A stretch of 27,182 bases of DNA, from the NCBI RefSeq assembly GCF_000524195.1, contig NW_020170554.1, positions 114,437-141,618 of the forward strand, given 5' to 3'. This DNA comes from Echinococcus granulosus (taxonomy: Eukaryota > Platyhelminthes > Cestoda > Cyclophyllidea > Taeniidae). How positions within the stretch are numbered: position 1 is the first letter of the stretch; the number at the start of each line of letters is the position of its first letter. The notes under the pieces were generated by a model. That model saw only the letters and a program-made list of their open reading frames with translations. It was not told where the DNA came from and ran no database searches. A program made the position numbers and the translations under genes. Shown here one piece after another: positions 12,295 to 23,279 of this stretch.

Positions 12295-12341
12295 GATGTT
12301 GTTGGGGCAAGGCAGCGTCCACTTTGTCACTCCCCGGCTTC
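12295..12341 (+). repeat. Inverted-repeat arm, left
   Basis: The arm begins GATGTTGTTGGGGCAAGGCA at the first base after the gap. Its reverse complement matches 17116-17162 at 46 of 47 positions (36 consecutive from the outer end) and 14507-14553 at about 40 of 47. The match stops after GGCTTC, as expected for a bounded terminal inverted repeat. It may extend leftward into the gap. This arm lies outside the 7379-bp unit and so has no copy in the second unit. Confidence 0.8.
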
Positions 12342-12343
12342 TG

Positions 12344-12423
12344 TTCCACCAGCTGCGGTTAGCCAGCAGTCATTTGGTCATGATCCATAACCTCATGTAT
12401 TACCCATACAGACTGAAACCGTT
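12344..12423 (+). repeat. Left end of repeat copy B, outside the tandem unit
   Basis: CACCAGCTGCGGTTAG and the following CCTCATGTATTACCCATACA block match copy A at 2903-2973. Here the block joins directly to GAAACCGTTGTTTAT, whereas copy A carries about 165 more bases at this point. The segment ends where the 7379-bp identity begins. Confidence 0.75.
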
Positions 12424-13130
12424 GTTTATTTGAGGGTGGCGTATCTTATGCTGCTCTGAAAAGCGAATTTCTCCAGTGGGTGATCACACGGCATTGCCAC
12501 CAATTGCTATTTGGTGTAAATGAAACAGATTCTTACTAGCTTTAATGAAGTAATAGTTATGTCCATGCCAGAAAAAGGTTGATAACCACTAAAAAATTTG
12601 TGTATAGCTTTAGAGTAGAAAAAGGGCGTAAAATTGATTTTGAGCCAAATATAAATCTATCCAAAATGATGACTTTTCTTGTTGTCAGAAAATGAAATCT
12701 GCCACTTCTGTTACAAGATGCCCATTTGAAATAATTTTAACTACCCCTTTATAAAATATCGTTATCTCTCTTCAGCAGAAAGAATAACAAGAATGACAAA
12801 TTTCAAGCGGCAAGTAAGAGGATTGGATCAACCTTGGTGACTGGGATGATGTCATCAGGTCCTGAAAAGAAAATGGAGTTCAAAGGAGGAGGAGAAAGAC
12901 AAACCCTAATTCTTCTATAGTGACTTCCTCTTACCACCGTTCTTAATCCAAGTGCTTAACCAGAATAGAAGACAACGATAAATGAAAGACAGAAGGCTCT
13001 GCCTTCAAGGTAGAAGTTCAAGCCTTGGGGATGGAATGACTTGCTCAGTTACACTGGCGGTTTGAACAACTGATGTTTTATCGCCATACTAAATGCTCGA
13101 AGAGACTCCTCCAAGACTTCCCTGAAGAGA

Positions 13131-13290
13131 GAAGAAGACAAAATACTCAGGCAGAATATGTATCGTCAACATAGAGTGCAGCTTGGGGGCTGTTGGCATG
13201 ATTAAGGGGTCACGTAGCCCGACGACGGTACAATGGCGAGGCATTAAAGTGGTTCATCACCGAAACCAAGAGTTAACCAAACAAGTAAAA
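13131..13290 (+). repeat. Short dispersed motif, copy R4 (inside repeat B)
   Basis: The blocks in order are ATACTCAGGCAGAATATGTA, AACATAGA, GTAGCCCGACGACGG, TACAATGGCG, ACCGAAACCAAGAGTTAACC and AAACAAGT. It serves as a good reference copy because most blocks are intact. Confidence 0.75.
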
Positions 13291-14506
13291 AATGTCACCC
13301 TAATTGACAAAGGAGGGGCTGTGCAACTCGTGATACTTTTAGCTTGCCATATCAGAATGAGATCCGTATTTTCCTTTCAAAGGCCTTTGAATTAAATGTT
13401 CCCAAGAAGGGTTCAAATAAGTGCGTGGTTCTACTATCCGCCGGGAAACACACCCACCTTGTATACTTTAGAGAAAGAAATAGATACCTTTTTATTAATT
13501 TCTTTCTGAAGGTCCAATAATTAGCAGTACCATCCACCCAACCAACATCACCCTTCGTTTTCATCCAAGACTACTTCTTCCCAAACAATTATCGCCTTTT
13601 TTTGGATTAACCATTCATTTGCGAAACAAAGAAGATGGAAAATAGAACTTGGATAAGGTAACGAAGGTGGTAATTACCTCACATATGTGCCCCTTTGTGA
13701 AGGTGGAAATGCCACAACAATTAAGCATTCATAATTACAAATAAAGTCGGCTGATAAAGAATGGTACCTTAAGACTATTTGTAAGTAATGGAAACATTTT
13801 AATCAAGAACATTTACTTTAAACTTGCCAATTCTGTCCCAATTCTAGCCCTAATGCTACACCTTGCCCCTGCTGGCAGAACTTAGGGGTCACAAATTCGA
13901 ATTTAGATGCAACAGGGCTTACAAATCTCGACTAAGCATCGGTATGTGGGTGTGCATCCATGCCGGTTCTTCGGTGCCTCCCAGGTCTCGGTGGTCATAT
14001 CAGTGTCATGAAGCTCATCTCAATTCACTCCATTTATTAGTCTCCCTCAGCTTCGGTCATTTTACAATCCTTCTTTGCGTACTGCATTAGCTCACATCTT
14101 CGAAATTCTGCATTTTTACAGAATCCATGAGGACACAGAATGCGATTGACTGGATAAGTCCGAAAAAACCTTTCCCTCTCATTTCTAGCAATCACTTCAG
14201 TATTTTGACCTGTTACAAGAGGCACCGATTTTGTGAATAAAGGCACCTCCACTGCACTCCTACTGAGTGATTTGAACCTTCACACTTGGGTTGATAGACG
14301 TTTGAGAAAACAGACTACATCAATGTCTGGGTAAATCGGCATTTTAAGAAAGACACAATTTCACTTAATTTTAGCCAAACATCCAATCGTTTGCTCACGG
14401 CAAACCAAACGAAAATAGGCGCAGTCAAGCAACCTCATTTTTTTCCTTCCTGGCACAAATGTGTTGAATTCCATTAACTATTGAATGACAAAAGGAAAGG
14501 TTCCTC

Positions 14507-14553
14507 GAAGCCGAGCATCGACAAAGTGGACGCTGGCTTGCCCTGACAACATC
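14507..14553 (-). repeat. Inverted-repeat arm, right (repeat B)
   Basis: GAAGCCGAG, then CAAAGTGGACGCTGGCTTGC, then CAACATC: the reverse complement of the left arm at about 40 of 47 positions, and 41 of 47 to the equivalent site in C. Read outward on the minus strand, the bases after the arm begin CACTAGTCGAT. That resembles a CACTA-type terminus but is too short to assign a superfamily. Confidence 0.65.
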
Positions 14554-14930
14554 GACTAGTGATTAGCCGTGGAAAAACAGCTTCTCCTAGTTATAATAAT
14601 GGGTTGCTACAAGATTGTTAAGTCAAAGTATCCAACTTAACTTGTGTGTTTGACAAAGTGTATTCGCATTTGGATGGTCCAACATTTTTGAATAGAAGGG
14701 GAAAAGAGGTACAGTGGAGAGCTAGAAAGGAAAGAAGTTCTACTTAGCCACAAGTATTGAAAGAAATACCACGACTTAAGGGTCATCTCTCCTACCAAAG
14801 TGTTGGCTTAAACTCACAGAGACTGAGGACCCTGCACCCATCTTGATCATCAGTTAATTGCGATGCTGCTCACCTATTTAATATTACTTTTGGTTATTCG
14901 ATTTGTTAAAAAACAGCAGTGACTTGTCAT

Positions 14931-15027
14931 AAGACGAAAGAGGACACAGTACATAGACGAATACTCAACGACGATGTATAGAAGTACTTAGGGTCTACTG
15001 TCTGGGTCCAGGCAGCAGGTCACAATA
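14931..15027 (+). repeat. Partial dispersed motif, copy R7, at the B/C boundary
   Basis: GACGAAAGAGGACACAGTAC, then TCTGGGTCCAGGCAGCAGGT, resembles the first half of R6 (GATGAAAGAGGACACAATAC, then CCTGGTCCGGATGCCAGGCC). It ends almost exactly where repeat C begins, so the motif marks the junction of the two old tandem copies. Confidence 0.55.
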
Positions 15028-15780
15028 GCGCACCTCTGAAAAGCGAGTTTTCTCACTGAGCAGTCACATGGCATGACAACGGAAATCTACTTGCCGTAAA
15101 TTGGACAGGTTTTTTATCAGCTCTAATGAAGTAATACATACTTACATGCCTGAGAGAGGTTAACAATCACTACTATACAATATACTTGCAGCTGTACAGT
15201 CGCAAAGGGGATAAAAACTGACGTTGGGCCGAATAAACAGCTCGTCTATAATAGCAGCTCCTCCTATCGTTAGCGCATATATTCTGCCACTTTTATTGCA
15301 AATTGCCTGCGTAAAGTCACTTTAATCGTTGCTTTCTTAAAACCAATCGTTTTTCATCAGCGGAACGAATAATAAGAGGAAGAACTTTAAGTGACATGTG
15401 AGTGAACTAAGTCAACTTCGGTGACTGGGAAGGTGTCATTGAGCCTCGAAAAGGAAAATGAAGGAGGAGAAGGAGGAAGAAGAAGACAAACACTAATTTC
15501 TCTATTCCGACTTCCTCTTACCCGCCTTCTTGATCCAAGGGAATAATCGAAATAAAATACAAAGGGAAAAGAAAGATAGGAGACCATGCCTTCAAGAAAA
15601 GGGGGCAAATTTGGGGGTGGAACAGTGCGCACAGATACATTGACAGTTTCATTAACTAGTATTTTGTTATCTAGTTATGCAACGCAACAAGGCAGGTTAT
15701 CATTCATACAAAGTGCCCGAAGAGGCTCCTCTAGACTTCCCTGGCGAGGACAAAAGACATAAAAATTGGACAAAACGAAG

Positions 15781-15900
15781 AGAAGGGCTTGGAATTGTTG
15801 GCAAGGCCAAGAAATCAGGTCACTTGACGACAGTACAGTGTTAGGGTTCCTAATTATCCCGGCAACAAAACCGAGAGTTAAACAAACGATTTTTAATGCC
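15781..15900 (+). repeat. Short dispersed motif, copy R5 (inside repeat C)
   Basis: AGAAGGGCTTGG, GTTGGCAAGGCCAAGAAATC, CACTTGACGACAGTACAGTG and AAAACCGAGAGTTAAACAAA occupy the positions equivalent to R4. The TACAATGG core is changed to TACAGTG. Confidence 0.65.
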
Positions 15901-17115
15901 ATGACAAAGGAAGTGATATGTACCTAACCTTTGACACGTGTAACTTGTCGTATCTGAATCAGTTCTGCACTTTCTTTTTAAAGTCTTTAAATTTAAAGTA
16001 CTTAAGATGAATTTAAATAAGCGCGCGGTTCCAATATCCCCCGAGAAACGTACCCGCCGCGTTTATGTTGTAAGGAGGACGGAATACCTCCCCATCAATT
16101 TCTTCCTGAGGGTCCATCAATTGGCAGTACCATCACCCAACAAGCATCACCCTTCGTTTTCCCCCAAGACTACTCTTAACTAAACAATTGTCGTTTTTAG
16201 GGACTAAACAGTCATTCGCGAGACAAAGTAGACAGCAAATGAAACTTGGATGAGGCAACAAAGGCGATAATTAAGCCAAGTTTGTGTCCCATGGTGATAG
16301 TGGAAGCGCCATTACAATTAACCATTTATAATTGTAAACAAATTCTGCTGAAAAGAATGGCTTCCTAAAGACCAGCTGCAAGCATATTTATTTCAAATGT
16401 ATCTGTTCACTCTGCCTTCCACGCCACTTTGGTGACCATTTCTATGCCGTCACCACGGTGTCCCCAAACCTTCTGCAAGTTAATGCTACATTCTTTTCTC
16501 TCCTGACACACTTTAGGACCCATAAACTGAAATTTATTCAAGCATCAAGGCTACAGATTTTTTGCAGGACTTCCCAGTCTTAACTAAGCATAGCTATGTG
16601 AATGTGCATCCATGCAGAGTCTTTATGTCCGATCAAGTTTCCGTGGCCACGGCAGTATCTTGACGGTCTCAAAAATGCAATTTATTAAACTCCACTAGGC
16701 CAAGTACGCGAAATTCCTTATTTTTGCAGGAACTATGGCAAACCCAAACTTAATGGTTGGATGAACGAATGAGAACAATCCCCTCTCACTCCTGGCAATC
16801 ACCTTGGCACTTTGACCTGCCACACCAGACATTGACTGTGTGAATAAATGCACCTCTACTGCATTCCCGCTGGCTGAAGTGAACATCTACATTATGGTTT
16901 GGATGCGTTAAGTTGAGAAAACAGGCTGGTCGAATGGCTTAGAAGATCAACAATTTAAGAGGCAAATATTTCTTACTAATTTCAGCCGAACCGCCGAGCT
17001 CCTGCTCACGATAAACGGACAAAAATAGGTGCAATCAAGCACTCACTATTCCACTTCCTGCCATAAAAATTGGAAAACTCCGTTACTTATGGAACGCTAA
17101 ACGAAGCGATACTTG

Positions 17116-17162
17116 GAAGCCGAGGAGTGACAAAGTGGACGCTGCCTTGCCCCAACAACATC
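17116..17162 (-). repeat. Inverted-repeat arm, right (repeat C)
   Basis: GAAGCCGAGGAGTGACAAAG followed by GCTGCCTTGCCCCAACAACA: the reverse complement of 12295-12341 with a single mismatch. This is a closer partner for the left arm than the site in B, although B is nearer. Confidence 0.78.
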
Positions 17163-17559
17163 AACTAATGGTTCGTTGTAGAAAAAGTCTACCGCCTCCA
17201 TTTAAAATAATGAACTTAAGCAAAATTGTTAAGTCAAAATTCTCTACCCAACTTGTGAGTTTATTAAAATGCAGCCACATTTGATTGGTTCGGCATTTTT
17301 GGAAAGAAGGAGAAAGAACTCACAATGGAAAGCAGGAAAAGTAGTCCGTTTTGCTTATCCACTCTCAACAAACGGCTTTTCATTTACATCTGAGCACAAA
17401 CGAGAGTAAACGAAGGAAAAAGAGGCTTAAAGGTCATTTCTCCTACCAAAGTGGTGGTTAAACTCACAGAGATCGAGGACCAATAGATGGCGATGCTGCT
17501 AATATGTTTTGCTATATTTTTTGGCCTTTGATTTGTCGTAGGATTTTGCGACTTGTCTC

Positions 17560-17670
17560 AAGACGAAAGAGGACACGGTGCTTGAAACCAATATGTACGG
17601 TTGTCGTAGAGAAGAACCTGTGGATTACTGGCTCGGCCCGGAAGTCAGATCGAGGCAGGAGATGCATTGG
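17560..17670 (+). repeat. Partial dispersed motif, copy R8, at the end of repeat C
   Basis: GACGAAAGAGGACACGGTGC, then GGCTCGGCCCGGAAGTCAGA, parallels R7 at the same relative place in B. It is the last point to which I can follow B/C similarity. Confidence 0.5.
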
Positions 17671-19026
17671 TGGAGAGTAAAACGAGCATCTTGCGCACTA
17701 CATTGACTTCCATTTCAAAGCTCCTATTTTTGCACTCAGTAAGGCTGAATACGTCTGTAGGGGGAGCAGTCTAACTGAATTCATATTCAAGCAATACTAC
17801 TTACAAAGGAGTTACAAGTAGCACACAAGTGTGTTGTGGGAACAAGGTTTCTTCCTAAGGTAAATTATTTGAGCATCTGCCGCTGCGCTTCTGTGACTAA
17901 CGACTCACCGGGAGTGGTGTGCTTAAAGTTAAGTCTACATGAAAAGAGGACAGGTTAGTACGCAATCAAAGATGCCAATAATTGCACACCTAGCTAACTT
18001 GTTGACTCCCCTTTCCTCACTGCATTTCGCAGGGCCATTGTGACTGCACTTTTTACACGAGGAATGAGCAAATATTCTGCTGTAAGATAAGAAAAAGCAT
18101 AGAATAATTGGATGAGTGGTGTGACTTCCCGCGTCCTCCAGGCAGTTCTCATCTGTGAGTACATCAAGCTTGGAAGGGAGGGCAACATCCGAGTACTGAA
18201 GAAACCGCGTGGACGAACAGAATATCCAATCACTACCTCACCTCAGCTTTATTTGATAGTTTTCCCCGAAGATTTGCATGGTCACTTACCTGTGTTGACA
18301 GGCACAGCGCAACTGGTATCTTGGAGGTCACACGAGGAAATAGAAAAGATGACAATCGAATTTGAGTGTAAGCGAGCGGACACTGCATTTTGCCGTCAGT
18401 AATGTAGCTTGGTGATTATGTTGTACCTGAGGTTCCGTGCTGCCTGCGAAATGGTTAGTGAAAGATAATTCCACAGGAAGAATAGGCCGATCGGTTGTTC
18501 TAAACATTGAAGCTTTCCCGTTGAATAGTATTGTAATACCTCCAGTGTTTGCTTAACTCATCCTCTCAGTTACCCAGACAGTTGAGGTCTGAGTCATTGT
18601 GTTTGCACTCAGTGGCCTGACCTTCGGGACAGGCCAGTAGCCCCTAGCTCTTCTTCGTGTTAAGAAATACACATTCCAGTATTACAAATTCCATCTTAAC
18701 AGATAACTTTTACTTGGCAAATCAAGGGGGATCTTGATACGATTTGACTCAGAAAGGAAGAAAATTATGTTACTTCAATTAGCAATAACATACAAATGTA
18801 GCAACTGAAACGCACAAGGAGGTACGAACGATGAAATCGAATGGATAAAAACGAACATTTTAATACAGACACTGGTGTCCGTAGTAGGCTTCAAGTGGAT
18901 ATACAAACAGATTTCTCGTGCATATTTTGATGATGGTGAACTGCAAGAAAATTGTTTTAAAATGAGAAACATACAAGTATGAATAGTATTATAAGATCCA
19001 TGTGAGGTGGGGCGAGGCTTCAATGA
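17656..19026. other. Flank segment of the unit, no gene recognised
   Basis: This is single-copy within the unit. It contains a plus-strand 96-codon open frame (18112-18402) and an overlapping minus-strand 79-codon frame (17994-18233). Neither shows a recognisable domain or motif, and I do not call them genes. No RNA gene was found. Confidence 0.5.
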
Positions 19027-19190
19027 AGATGAAAGAGGACACAATACTCGGGTCGAATGTGCATTCTTAGCTCAAATTAGGGCGTGGTGACTGCTGACCT
19101 GGTCCGGATGCCAGGCCGTCCGACAGAGGTACAATGGGGGAGCCCAGAAAGGCACCCGTTAACAAAACCGAGAGTTAAGCGGACTATTAA
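19027..19190 (+). repeat. Short dispersed motif, copy R6
   Basis: It has the fullest set of blocks: GATGAAAGAGGACACAATAC, TCGGGTCGAATGTGCATTCT, CCTGGTCCGGATGCCAGGCC, GTCCGACAGAGGTACAATGG, GGAGCCCAGAAAGG and AACAAAACCGAGAGTTAAGC. It lies outside B and C, which shows the motif also occurs on its own. Confidence 0.72.
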
Positions 19191-19802
19191 AGAACAACAG
19201 TAGCATTATATGCGCGCCTTAACTTAGAGTGGCCAGAATCAACTTGGCTATATTCGAAAGCGGTGGTTTGAATAAAAGTAACTACGACAAGAATTCGTAT
19301 ATTCGAAAAGGCAATCGTGAAATGTTTTTTCCAAACAGACAGGTAAATATTTCATTTCACGTTTCTCCCATTCGAATAGTACGTGCCACATTTACAGTTG
19401 AAATGCCTTGGTGAGACCTCTGGATGACAGATAGGTGGGCTGTCTTCAAGTTTGCCAGAAGAAAGGTGCTTTCGTAGATCAAGAGTATGCTGTGGATAAC
19501 CCTTATTTGCTTCTGTCCAAGTCTTTCACTCCGCCCAACTATCAATGCTATGTGGGTGGAGGACTAAAGCGAAAAAGGCAAACCAGTTATCAGTGTGTAA
19601 ATAATTTGTCAGGAAACACTCCTTTGGTTTCCCTACAGTCTCCCTTTTTTGTAGATATTATCCTATTATTTACTCTGTAAGTCTCATTTCCACCCTACGC
19701 CTGCTTTCTAAGCCTAGTTGGTCGAAACAGGGGGGTAAACGGAGGGCATTACACATTGCTACAATGATTTGCGATGACATAAATGAAGCTGAAATTCATG
19801 TG
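19191..19802. other. Right end of the unit flank, nothing recognised
   Basis: Short frames on both strands (for example 19435-19680 plus) show no domain. The stretch ends at the tandem junction. Confidence 0.45.
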
Positions 19803-20509
19803 GTTTATTTGAGGGTGGCGTATCTTATGCTGCTCTGAAAAGCGAATTTCTCCAGTGGGTGATCACACGGCATTGCCACCAATTGCTATTTGGTGTAAAT
19901 GAAACAGATTCTTACTAGCTTTAATGAAGTAATAGTTATGTCCATGCCAGAAAAAGGTTGATAACCACTAAAAAATTTGTGTATAGCTTTAGAGTAGAAA
20001 AAGGGCGTAAAATTGATTTTGAGCCAAATATAAATCTATCCAAAATGATGACTTTTCTTGTTGTCAGAAAATGAAATCTGCCACTTCTGTTACAAGATGC
20101 CCATTTGAAATAATTTTAACTACCCCTTTATAAAATATCGTTATCTCTCTTCAGCAGAAAGAATAACAAGAATGACAAATTTCAAGCGGCAAGTAAGAGG
20201 ATTGGATCAACCTTGGTGACTGGGATGATGTCATCAGGTCCTGAAAAGAAAATGGAGTTCAAAGGAGGAGGAGAAAGACAAACCCTAATTCTTCTATAGT
20301 GACTTCCTCTTACCACCGTTCTTAATCCAAGTGCTTAACCAGAATAGAAGACAACGATAAATGAAAGACAGAAGGCTCTGCCTTCAAGGTAGAAGTTCAA
20401 GCCTTGGGGATGGAATGACTTGCTCAGTTACACTGGCGGTTTGAACAACTGATGTTTTATCGCCATACTAAATGCTCGAAGAGACTCCTCCAAGACTTCC
20501 CTGAAGAGA

Positions 20510-20669
20510 GAAGAAGACAAAATACTCAGGCAGAATATGTATCGTCAACATAGAGTGCAGCTTGGGGGCTGTTGGCATGATTAAGGGGTCACGTAGCCCG
20601 ACGACGGTACAATGGCGAGGCATTAAAGTGGTTCATCACCGAAACCAAGAGTTAACCAAACAAGTAAAA
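20510..20669 (+). repeat. Dispersed motif R4, second-unit copy
   Basis: Counterpart of 13131-13290 at +7379. Confidence 0.75.
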
Positions 20670-21885
20670 AATGTCACCCTAATTGACAAAGGAGGGGCTG
20701 TGCAACTCGTGATACTTTTAGCTTGCCATATCAGAATGAGATCCGTATTTTCCTTTCAAAGGCCTTTGAATTAAATGTTCCCAAGAAGGGTTCAAATAAG
20801 TGCGTGGTTCTACTATCCGCCGGGAAACACACCCACCTTGTATACTTTAGAGAAAGAAATAGATACCTTTTTATTAATTTCTTTCTGAAGGTCCAATAAT
20901 TAGCAGTACCATCCACCCAACCAACATCACCCTTCGTTTTCATCCAAGACTACTTCTTCCCAAACAATTATCGCCTTTTTTTGGATTAACCATTCATTTG
21001 CGAAACAAAGAAGATGGAAAATAGAACTTGGATAAGGTAACGAAGGTGGTAATTACCTCACATATGTGCCCCTTTGTGAAGGTGGAAATGCCACAACAAT
21101 TAAGCATTCATAATTACAAATAAAGTCGGCTGATAAAGAATGGTACCTTAAGACTATTTGTAAGTAATGGAAACATTTTAATCAAGAACATTTACTTTAA
21201 ACTTGCCAATTCTGTCCCAATTCTAGCCCTAATGCTACACCTTGCCCCTGCTGGCAGAACTTAGGGGTCACAAATTCGAATTTAGATGCAACAGGGCTTA
21301 CAAATCTCGACTAAGCATCGGTATGTGGGTGTGCATCCATGCCGGTTCTTCGGTGCCTCCCAGGTCTCGGTGGTCATATCAGTGTCATGAAGCTCATCTC
21401 AATTCACTCCATTTATTAGTCTCCCTCAGCTTCGGTCATTTTACAATCCTTCTTTGCGTACTGCATTAGCTCACATCTTCGAAATTCTGCATTTTTACAG
21501 AATCCATGAGGACACAGAATGCGATTGACTGGATAAGTCCGAAAAAACCTTTCCCTCTCATTTCTAGCAATCACTTCAGTATTTTGACCTGTTACAAGAG
21601 GCACCGATTTTGTGAATAAAGGCACCTCCACTGCACTCCTACTGAGTGATTTGAACCTTCACACTTGGGTTGATAGACGTTTGAGAAAACAGACTACATC
21701 AATGTCTGGGTAAATCGGCATTTTAAGAAAGACACAATTTCACTTAATTTTAGCCAAACATCCAATCGTTTGCTCACGGCAAACCAAACGAAAATAGGCG
21801 CAGTCAAGCAACCTCATTTTTTTCCTTCCTGGCACAAATGTGTTGAATTCCATTAACTATTGAATGACAAAAGGAAAGGTTCCTC

Positions 21886-21932
21886 GAAGCCGAGCATCGA
21901 CAAAGTGGACGCTGGCTTGCCCTGACAACATC
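21886..21932 (-). repeat. Inverted-repeat arm, right (B), second-unit copy
   Basis: Counterpart of 14507-14553. No left arm accompanies it in this unit. Confidence 0.65.
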
Positions 21933-22309
21933 GACTAGTGATTAGCCGTGGAAAAACAGCTTCTCCTAGTTATAATAATGGGTTGCTACAAGATTGTTAA
22001 GTCAAAGTATCCAACTTAACTTGTGTGTTTGACAAAGTGTATTCGCATTTGGATGGTCCAACATTTTTGAATAGAAGGGGAAAAGAGGTACAGTGGAGAG
22101 CTAGAAAGGAAAGAAGTTCTACTTAGCCACAAGTATTGAAAGAAATACCACGACTTAAGGGTCATCTCTCCTACCAAAGTGTTGGCTTAAACTCACAGAG
22201 ACTGAGGACCCTGCACCCATCTTGATCATCAGTTAATTGCGATGCTGCTCACCTATTTAATATTACTTTTGGTTATTCGATTTGTTAAAAAACAGCAGTG
22301 ACTTGTCAT

Positions 22310-22406
22310 AAGACGAAAGAGGACACAGTACATAGACGAATACTCAACGACGATGTATAGAAGTACTTAGGGTCTACTGTCTGGGTCCAGGCAGCAGGTC
22401 ACAATA
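22310..22406 (+). repeat. Dispersed motif R7, second-unit copy
   Basis: Counterpart of 14931-15027, at the B/C boundary. Confidence 0.55.
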
Positions 22407-23159
22407 GCGCACCTCTGAAAAGCGAGTTTTCTCACTGAGCAGTCACATGGCATGACAACGGAAATCTACTTGCCGTAAATTGGACAGGTTTTTTATCAGC
22501 TCTAATGAAGTAATACATACTTACATGCCTGAGAGAGGTTAACAATCACTACTATACAATATACTTGCAGCTGTACAGTCGCAAAGGGGATAAAAACTGA
22601 CGTTGGGCCGAATAAACAGCTCGTCTATAATAGCAGCTCCTCCTATCGTTAGCGCATATATTCTGCCACTTTTATTGCAAATTGCCTGCGTAAAGTCACT
22701 TTAATCGTTGCTTTCTTAAAACCAATCGTTTTTCATCAGCGGAACGAATAATAAGAGGAAGAACTTTAAGTGACATGTGAGTGAACTAAGTCAACTTCGG
22801 TGACTGGGAAGGTGTCATTGAGCCTCGAAAAGGAAAATGAAGGAGGAGAAGGAGGAAGAAGAAGACAAACACTAATTTCTCTATTCCGACTTCCTCTTAC
22901 CCGCCTTCTTGATCCAAGGGAATAATCGAAATAAAATACAAAGGGAAAAGAAAGATAGGAGACCATGCCTTCAAGAAAAGGGGGCAAATTTGGGGGTGGA
23001 ACAGTGCGCACAGATACATTGACAGTTTCATTAACTAGTATTTTGTTATCTAGTTATGCAACGCAACAAGGCAGGTTATCATTCATACAAAGTGCCCGAA
23101 GAGGCTCCTCTAGACTTCCCTGGCGAGGACAAAAGACATAAAAATTGGACAAAACGAAG

Positions 23160-23279
23160 AGAAGGGCTTGGAATTGTTGGCAAGGCCAAGAAATCAGGTC
23201 ACTTGACGACAGTACAGTGTTAGGGTTCCTAATTATCCCGGCAACAAAACCGAGAGTTAAACAAACGATTTTTAATGCC
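23160..23279 (+). repeat. Dispersed motif R5, second-unit copy
   Basis: Counterpart of 15781-15900. Confidence 0.65.

Larger units (their letters stand above)
12424..15030 (+). repeat. ~2.6-kb diverged repeat, copy B (part inside the unit)
   Basis: It aligns along its whole length with copy C about 2580-2610 bases downstream. Anchors include CTCTGAAAAGCGA (12454 versus 15034), GGTCCAATAATTAGCAGTAC against GGTCCATCAATTGGCAGTAC, CATCACCCTTCGTTTT, and CAAAGTGGACGCTG near the right arm. In the 85 bases around 13511-13595 I count about 70 matches, so the duplication is old. Similarity continues past the inverted-repeat site at 14507-14553 (AGATTGTTAAGTCAAA, TCTCCTACCAAAGTG, AAACTCACAGAGA), so the duplicated segment is larger than any element bounded by those arms. 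Open frames are short and not recognisable. Confidence 0.88.
15031..17655 (+). repeat. ~2.6-kb diverged repeat, copy C
   Basis: It is the tandem partner of B in the same orientation. It starts at ACCTCTGAAAAGCGAG, so it lacks the first ~130 bases of the element as seen at 12295-12423. Over 15060-15490 it resembles copy A more closely than B does. It includes a GGA/GAA-rich purine tract at about 15446-15489. After the arm site at 17116-17162 it continues through a block matching B to the motif copy R8. No open frame resembles a transposase or reverse transcriptase. Confidence 0.87.
12424..19802 (+). repeat. 7379-bp tandem unit, first copy
   Basis: Every position from 12424 has its counterpart at +7379. 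The register is unchanged from the first to the last base, and all lines I compared were identical. Base 12423 (T) differs from 19802 (G), which fixes the left edge. The unit contains repeat B, repeat C and about 2.15 kb of flank. No gene was recognised in it. The junction with the second copy reads ATTCATGTGG then TTTATTTGAG, with no insert and only a one-base ambiguity. Confidence 0.95.
19803..22409 (+). repeat. Repeat B, second-unit copy
   Basis: This is the counterpart of 12424-15030. It lacks the left arm and the first ~80 bases present at 12295-12423, because the tandem unit begins inside the repeat. Confidence 0.88.

Noticed and set aside
12007..12390. Open frames running through the N gap on both strands
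   Set aside because: They exist only because unknown codons are not read as stops.
13185..13240. Possible tRNA-derived SINE promoter boxes in the dispersed motif (TGGCATGATTAAGG and GGTACAATGG)
   Set aside because: The second box does not fit the GGTTCGANNCC consensus and the first is not kept in the other copies.
14551..14561. CACTA-like outer end (CACTAGTCGAT on the minus strand) as proof of a CACTA-family transposon
   Set aside because: Five bases are too few, copy C has CATTAGTTGAT instead, the left end is hidden by the gap, and no transposase or target-site duplication is visible.
18112..18402. 96-codon plus-strand open frame, repeated at 25491-25781
   Set aside because: It begins at ATG and is intact in both units, but identical units carry no information about selection. 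No motif was recognised, and a minus-strand frame overlaps it.
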